From assembly GCA_051278165.1 (NCBI GenBank), contig JBNMNW010000231.1, forward strand, positions 1 through 9,631: a DNA stretch of 9,631 bases, read 5' to 3'. Position 1 is the first letter of the stretch; the number at the start of each line of letters is the position of its first letter. The position numbers and the translations under genes are program-made. The notes beneath the pieces are model-generated. The model did not search any database and had not been told where the DNA came from. It saw nothing but the letters and a program-made list of their open reading frames with translations. Shown here in pieces: positions 6,829-9,631 of the stretch. Origin of the DNA: GCA-2684655 sp051278165 (lineage in GTDB: Bacteria; Planctomycetota; UBA1135; UBA2386).

Positions 6829-7796
6829 GCGGTTGCCTCCCCGGCAGTATCTTCCCCGGCAGTACCTTCGCCGGCAGCACTCTGAGTTGGTGCGCCTTCT
6901 GTTGCAGCCGTTTTTCCTGAGCTAGCGCTGTCATCATCGTTAGCAGGCGCGCCACCAAGCGGGAACAGCGAACGCTCCGCAACGGTATAAGCGTCGCACA
7001 TGACGACCAAGTTCATTAGGCCGGCGACCGTGCAAAGCACGATGCCAAGGTCGAGGTCGATCGGCGTCGCGCCAGTGCGCCACGGGCCGGTCACCAACGA
7101 CGCGAACAGTGAGCCGCCACCAAACAGGTTCTGGCCAATCCACCACACGGAGTATTGGGCGCGGTCGACGGCGTGGCCGCCGGAGAAGAACAAGCCGAAC
7201 GCAAATACCGTCGCGACGGCAATGCAGAGCAGCACGCCCTTGTCCTTCTGCCCTGCCTTCGCGTGGCCAAGGCCGGGCACGAGCCAGGACAGGCCGGCAC
7301 ACAATGCTGGGCTAGCGACCGGCTTCGCGCCTTCCGCCAGGTGCTTCTCATCGCGACGCAACCGCAGGTGCCAGTGCCCCTGAGCCGCCCAGAACGCAGC
7401 GAGCATGCCCGAGGCGCCAGTCAGCCAAGCGGCGAAGTGCTCGAAGTCGCGCGGGTTGCGTTGGTTGCGCAGGCCAGTCGGCGTGCCGTCAAAGGCGAGC
7501 ACCGAACCGAGCACATTGGCCGGCAGGTTGATCACCTCCGGCAATGTCATCATGCCGAAGCGCACCATGCCGTTGGCAAGGCCACCCTTGTCGTCGGCGG
7601 CAAACAGCGCCCAATAGAACAGCCGTTCCCCGACGATCATCCAACCGGCGAAGAACAATGCGAAGCAGCTCAGGAAGGCCAGGCCCGCCTTAGACTTCTG
7701 GCCGAGTTGGTATTGCAGTAGACCCGGCACGAAGCCGGCTAGGAAGGTCCCCCAGCCAAGGCCTTTGGCGGGGTCGATGCCGTTCTTGGTCGCCAT
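6825..7796 (-). CDS. Multi-pass membrane protein with duplicated PGL..GQK.K motif (DUF6677-like)
   Basis: A 323-residue integral membrane protein. Hydrophobic segments lie at about 38-56, 122-138, 187-206 and 250-268, with weaker ones at 60-66 and 219-236. Two copies of a motif are seen: VPGLLQYQLGQKSKAGLAF (23-41) and VPGLGHAKAGQKDKGVLLC (173-191), exactly 150 residues apart. The 'PGLGH...G...KG' pattern recalls the planctomycete family DUF6677 and PGLGQ-type membrane proteins of unknown function; this is from memory. Residues 281-323 form a disordered tail with an Asp-rich patch (NDDDS) and a GTAGEDTAGEATA repeat. Start is ATG 7794-7796 without a clear ribosome binding site, 48 bases after the peptidase-like gene, so co-transcription is likely. 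It overlaps the 64-residue gene by 4 bases. No function can be assigned. Confidence 0.85.
   Translation of the reverse strand: MATKNGIDPAKGLGWGTFLAGFVPGLLQYQLGQKSKAGLAFLSCFALFFAGWMIVGERLFYWALFAADDKGGLANGMVRFGMMTLPEVINLPANVLGSVLAFDGTPTGLRNQRNPRDFEHFAAWLTGASGMLAAFWAAQGHWHLRLRRDEKHLAEGAKPVASPALCAGLSWLVPGLGHAKAGQKDKGVLLCIAVATVFAFGLFFSGGHAVDRAQYSVWWIGQNLFGGGSLFASLVTGPWRTGATPIDLDLGIVLCTVAGLMNLVVMCDAYTVAERSLFPLGGAPANDDDSASSGKTAATEGAPTQSAAGEGTAGEDTAGEATA
6836..6842 (-). promoter_or_regulatory. Strong Shine-Dalgarno for the 64-residue gene
   Basis: On the minus strand GGGGAGG precedes the ATG at 6828 with 7 bases between. It is the clearest ribosome binding site in the window, lies inside the last codons of the 323-residue gene, and supports real translation of the overlapping small gene. 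Confidence 0.75.
6839..6883. repeat. 15-bp tandem repeat at the 3' end of the 323-residue gene
   Basis: Three adjacent 15-base units read on the plus strand as CCCCGGCAGTATCTT, CCCCGGCAGTACCTT and CGCCGGCAGCACTCT. On the coding strand they give the five-residue repeat seen in the tail as AAGE-GTAGE-DTAGE. Change in copy number would keep the reading frame. The first unit also overlaps the Shine-Dalgarno sequence of the next gene. Confidence 0.75.
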
Positions 7797-7844
7797 GCGC
7801 GCGACAGGTTAGCCGGGAGGGTGAGGTAGCGCACCAAGCCCGCC

Positions 7845-9482
7845 CTACTTCTTGCGCTTCTTACGTAGGCTCGGCCACGGATCCACCATGTCGACGACCC
7901 ACTGGCGCCAGGCCTCCTCTAATTTGGGCACGTCGATGCCCTCCAGGGTCTCCGCCAGCGCCTTCTTACGGGCATTGAACCCGGCGACCTGCTTATCGCG
8001 CAGATCGGGCTCTTCCCCAGTCTTCTCACGCCCAGCCTTTTCAAGCCCCCGTTGATAGTGGTCCTTCACCCCGTTGAAGTAGGTCGACAGCATCTTCGAC
8101 CACTGCGGATGTGCCGCCGCCTCCTTGCTCTCCTTGAGGAAGTAGACGAACGACCACGCTCCGGCGTAGTAGTCGCCCACCCGCGAGCGGTTGTAGAACA
8201 CGGCCCGCTCGGCCTTCAGGATCTTCTCGAGCGGCAAAAAGCCCTTGCCGAACTCACACATGTCCTTGGCTCGGTGGATGCGCCACGGACTCGGATTGAT
8301 GTGGCGGACGCGGCCGGTGTTTGGATGCACCACGGCGCCGGAGAAGTAATCGCCGTAGCCCTCGTTGAACCAGTCGTGCGGTGAGAACTCGCCGATCGCA
8401 TAGAAGATGTATTGGTGGAAGGCCTCGTGCCGCAGCACCAGCATCGAGTCCTTGCTCGACAGCTTGCGCCCACCCATCGCCTGCTTCTGGTTCGCGGTCA
8501 ACGTCTTCTGCGTGTACGAGTAGTCGAACAGCACCAACTCCTCGTTGCCCGGATGCCAATAGCCGCCCGTGTTCGGTGGCCCGCCGTATTGGTGGTATTC
8601 ATCCTTGGTCGCACACAGGCGCAGCACCGACACCTTGTCGACCTCACCCGACGGCGGAAACATGCCCATGTAGAACGTGCGCATCGCTTCGATGTCGCGC
8701 GCGATGTTCTTGATCAGGCCCTTGTTCTTGGTGTGGTGAACGATCAGATAGTGGTCGGTATCCACCGCCTTCCAGCCCTTCGCAAGCCGGCTGCGGATCT
8801 GCTTGCGCCACTCAATCGAACCGTATTTGCTCTTGCGATAGATGCGGTCGATACGACTCGTCGCCGCGGCCGTGCTGACTCCGAGGTCACGCAGTTTGAG
8901 ACTCTTAGCGACCGTGTCGATGATCTTGTTGAGCTTCGCCTTATGCGGCTCAATCGTATGGCCGTAGACGCCAAACACTTTGCCGCCGACCCGCTTCCTG
9001 ACGAGGCGACCGAACATTGAGTGCTCGCTGGTGAACCGTCGCGGCCCCATCTTGAACGCGTCTTTGTTGTTGGCATCCGCCGACACCGGCCAGCCAAGGC
9101 GCTTCTCGAATTGCTTCCACGAGGTCACGCGACTGCGATTCTCCATCGCTTCGCGCACCGTCGAAGGCCCGCGCTCTTCGCCGCCTTCGCCACCTGCTGT
9201 GACCGGTGCCGTCACCGTATCAAACAGGAAGATGCTGACCTGCATGTTGGCTGCGTTGACGACTCGCTCGTCAAGTTTACGCAGTTCGCGCGGCGTCTTC
9301 TTCAGCACGAACTTGGCCACCAACACCTGCTCGGTAGGCGGCAACGGCACTTCCTTGTATGCCGTCGGATACCAGAACGTCAGCTTCGAGAGCTTGTTCT
9401 CGTAGGTCTTAAACCCTGGTGGCGCCTGCGCCAATGCCGTAGCCGCTATCAGCAGAACGAGCGCTGTTGCGCGTATCGCCAT
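7845..9482 (-). CDS. Secreted HExxH metallopeptidase-like protein (DUF1570-like)
   Basis: A 545-residue protein with a clean signal peptide (MAIRATALVLLIAATALA, cleavage before QA). Residues 24-200 form an N-terminal domain with a PsbP/DUF1795-like opening (LTFWYPTAYKEVP). The catalytic half, about 240-480, has LVLRHEAFHQ (348-357), an HExxH zinc motif with H352, E353 and H356, and a likely third ligand E374 in WFNEGYGDYF, 17 residues after H356. This HExxH-17-E arrangement and the flanking YLIVHHT, DEYHQYG and GGYWHPGNEELV segments resemble the DUF1570 / peptidase MA-like gluzincins. It is expected to act outside the cytoplasm; the substrate is unknown. The C-terminus is Lys/Arg-rich (LRKKRKK). 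The start ATG 9480-9482 has no Shine-Dalgarno sequence but gives the full signal peptide. It is the first gene of the likely three-gene minus-strand unit. Confidence 0.85.
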   Translation of the reverse strand: MAIRATALVLLIAATALAQAPPGFKTYENKLSKLTFWYPTAYKEVPLPPTEQVLVAKFVLKKTPRELRKLDERVVNAANMQVSIFLFDTVTAPVTAGGEGGEERGPSTVREAMENRSRVTSWKQFEKRLGWPVSADANNKDAFKMGPRRFTSEHSMFGRLVRKRVGGKVFGVYGHTIEPHKAKLNKIIDTVAKSLKLRDLGVSTAAATSRIDRIYRKSKYGSIEWRKQIRSRLAKGWKAVDTDHYLIVHHTKNKGLIKNIARDIEAMRTFYMGMFPPSGEVDKVSVLRLCATKDEYHQYGGPPNTGGYWHPGNEELVLFDYSYTQKTLTANQKQAMGGRKLSSKDSMLVLRHEAFHQYIFYAIGEFSPHDWFNEGYGDYFSGAVVHPNTGRVRHINPSPWRIHRAKDMCEFGKGFLPLEKILKAERAVFYNRSRVGDYYAGAWSFVYFLKESKEAAAHPQWSKMLSTYFNGVKDHYQRGLEKAGREKTGEEPDLRDKQVAGFNARKKALAETLEGIDVPKLEEAWRQWVVDMVDPWPSLRKKRKK

Positions 9483-9570
9483 GCACGCACCATACCGGAT
9501 TGACGGAACTGCGGGGGAGATCTGGGTTGCTGGGTTGCTAGTGGTGAAGCGGGGTATGGGTTAGCAGAGC

Positions 9571-9631
9571 GCTGGTTCGCGACTCGCGAACCACCTCGGG
9601 ACAGCCCGCTGGTTCGCTACTCGCGAACCAC
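9571..9631. repeat. Two copies of a palindromic intergenic repeat, cut by the window edge
   Basis: A 24-base element occurs at 9571-9594 and 9608-9631 with 23 of 24 bases identical and a 37-base period. Copy 1 holds a perfect palindrome (9573-9593) with arms TGGTTCGCGA / TCGCGAACCA around one C. Copy 2 (9610-9630) has one G-to-T change that shortens the arms to 8 bp. The 13-base spacer contains a small CGGG/CCCG stem. This resembles a REP/BIME-type extragenic repeat upstream of the peptidase-like gene. More copies may lie beyond the edge. Confidence 0.75.

Noticed and set aside
9523..9538. TGGGTTGC repeated twice in tandem
   Set aside because: Only two 8-base copies with no further structure; likely slippage.
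9571..9631. CRISPR array
   Set aside because: The 24-base repeats are separated by only 13 bases, shorter than real spacers, and no cas gene is in the window.

Overview
The window looks like chromosomal DNA of a GC-rich bacterium, most probably a planctomycete (Planctomycetota). The case rests on three things. Two large secreted repeat proteins combine 'RWDG..W..LG.G ... PNGDL..GG' units with a C-terminal domain of the 'GC ... PWLG ... GC.L ... IP ... QQVV ... NAL ... IG.F' type, which I associate with secreted proteins of deep planctomycete lineages such as the Saltatorellus/Poly30 group. A membrane protein carries the PGLGH..GQK.KG signature, and there is a DUF1570-like HExxH protein; both kinds are common in planctomycetes. 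Most genes lack a clear Shine-Dalgarno sequence. The phylum call is recognition from memory, not a database match.

Layout from left to right. Bases 1-246 (+) are the 3' end of a ClpB/ClpC-type AAA+ chaperone gene, followed by two hairpins (257-312) that probably end transcription. Bases 353-5343 (-) hold two tandem paralogous genes for exported proteins of about 847 and 816 residues. They run from 5343 leftward and are joined by a 4-base TTGA stop/start overlap or a short gap. Each has a signal peptide, a DPDG.GP motif, about 13 full repeats of 40-50 residues (likely beta-propeller blades) and a 137-residue C-terminal domain that aligns between the two without a gap. A 172-base divergent region separates them from dprA (5516-6586, +), the DNA-uptake/recombination mediator.

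From 9482 leftward (-) is a likely three-gene transcription unit: a secreted HEAFH zinc-metallopeptidase-like protein (7845-9482), a multi-pass membrane protein with an internal duplication (6825-7796), and a 64-residue two-helix membrane protein (6634-6828). The last two overlap by ATGA, and the small gene has the best Shine-Dalgarno sequence in the window. It faces dprA convergently across about 47 bases that hold a 13-bp tandem repeat. The right edge (9571-9631) has two copies of a palindromic repeat that runs off the window.

The genes do not form one obvious pathway. Shared themes are export and the cell envelope (two propeller proteins, one peptidase, two membrane proteins), flanked by housekeeping functions (Clp chaperone, DprA). 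I see no defence system, mobile element, CRISPR array, tRNA or rRNA. The most novel material is the paired propeller genes with their gapless C-terminal domain, the duplicated membrane protein with its coupled small partner, and several short structured repeats at gene ends.
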